This document shows positions 5,312-5,337 of a stretch of 5,337 nucleotides of DNA, one piece after another (the first letter of the stretch is position 1; the number at the start of each line of letters is the position of its first letter). Below the pieces are notes generated by a model, which saw only the letters and a program-made list of their open reading frames with translations, was not told where the DNA came from and did not search any database. The stretch spans positions 1-5,337 of the forward strand of contig JADDPV010000002.1 in the NCBI GenBank assembly GCA_016781705.1, written 5' to 3'. Source of the DNA: Rubrobacter sp. (GTDB lineage: Bacteria; Actinomycetota; Rubrobacteria; Rubrobacterales; Rubrobacteraceae). A program made the translations under genes and the position numbers.

Positions 5312-5317
5312 TTTCAC
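5057..5317 (-). CDS. Hypothetical helical protein, possibly 5'-truncated or frameshifted
   Basis: This ORF has 86 residues if started at GTG 5317, but no Shine-Dalgarno is visible there and the frame stays open to the window edge, so the true start may lie outside. Residues 7-62 look like a compact helical protein: ISYYWEVLGNVRWTIGVLDE, then ARRRLSDQERG, LAALGRLATEVEYEILYLLE. By hand count about 70% of its first 63 codons end in G/C, against about 62% G/C at first positions, which favours this strand over the antisense plus ORF here. After the LEREDD segment the text becomes Gly/Ser/Cys-rich. The next frame from about 5133 instead reads RPAAKELAGAVREFSKAGIL then SDLQDPRARF, which looks like a natural continuation, so a one-base shift near 5133-5140 is possible. 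I recognise no family. It overlaps the plus-strand ORF at 4937-5311, and probably only one is translated through the overlap. Confidence 0.5.
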   Translation of the reverse strand: MKSSREISYYWEVLGNVRWTIGVLDEARRRLSDQERGVELAALGRLATEVEYEILYLLEREDDAGSARCKGACRSGSGVFESGDSF

Positions 5318-5337
5318 ACCCGGCGAGAGCGTTGTAT

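Noticed and set aside
1..5337. Search for CRISPR arrays, tRNA/rRNA genes, transposases, phage or toxin-antitoxin modules
   Set aside because: No regularly spaced repeats, cloverleaf-like segments, transposase motifs or paired small toxin-antitoxin genes were visible on either strand.

Overview
The window is GC-rich and most codons in its well-supported genes end in G or C. Its genes resemble those of high-GC Gram-positive bacteria. The carbonic anhydrase looks like the short mycobacterial Rv1284 type, and the broken gene beside it belongs to a family I know from Streptomyces and related genera. I infer an actinobacterium, possibly a deep-branching one such as Rubrobacter; that placement comes from family resemblance, not a search.

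Layout. Positions 71-2262 (+) hold a complete two-component operon: an OmpR-type response regulator (71-748), then its membrane sensor histidine kinase (751-2262, GTG start). The two genes are 2 bases apart, and the kinase gene ends in a perfect hairpin that includes its stop codon. Positions 2263-2478 are intergenic. Positions 2479-3083 (-) hold a broken gene for a membrane-anchored helical protein of about 201 residues. It carries an in-frame TAA at 2889-2891 and a one-base deletion in a C-run at 2799-2803. Positions 3179-3670 (-) encode a beta-class carbonic anhydrase with all its catalytic residues.

A divergent intergenic region (3671-3869) with a small inverted repeat and a possible stress-type promoter separates that gene from an easily overlooked 49-residue, extremely charged small protein (3870-4019, +). 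This small gene converges on a four-helix membrane protein with a DUF2238/YjdF-like residue pattern (4028-4465, -). An 11-bp perfect hairpin sits at the meeting point.

The right end (4466-5337) is poorly resolved. It has no confident gene up to 4936, only a possible membrane-protein remnant. Beyond that lie two ORFs on opposite strands (4937-5311 +, 5057-5317 -) that overlap codon for codon. Use of G/C at third positions is weaker there than in the kinase operon.

How it fits together: the only clear functional unit is the two-component system, probably sensing something at the cell surface and controlling transcription. Carbonic anhydrase is a housekeeping CO2/bicarbonate enzyme with no visible link to its neighbours. 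I do not see a coherent new multi-gene system. The points most worth following are the hidden 49-residue gene, the two lesions in the broken gene, and the unresolved right end.
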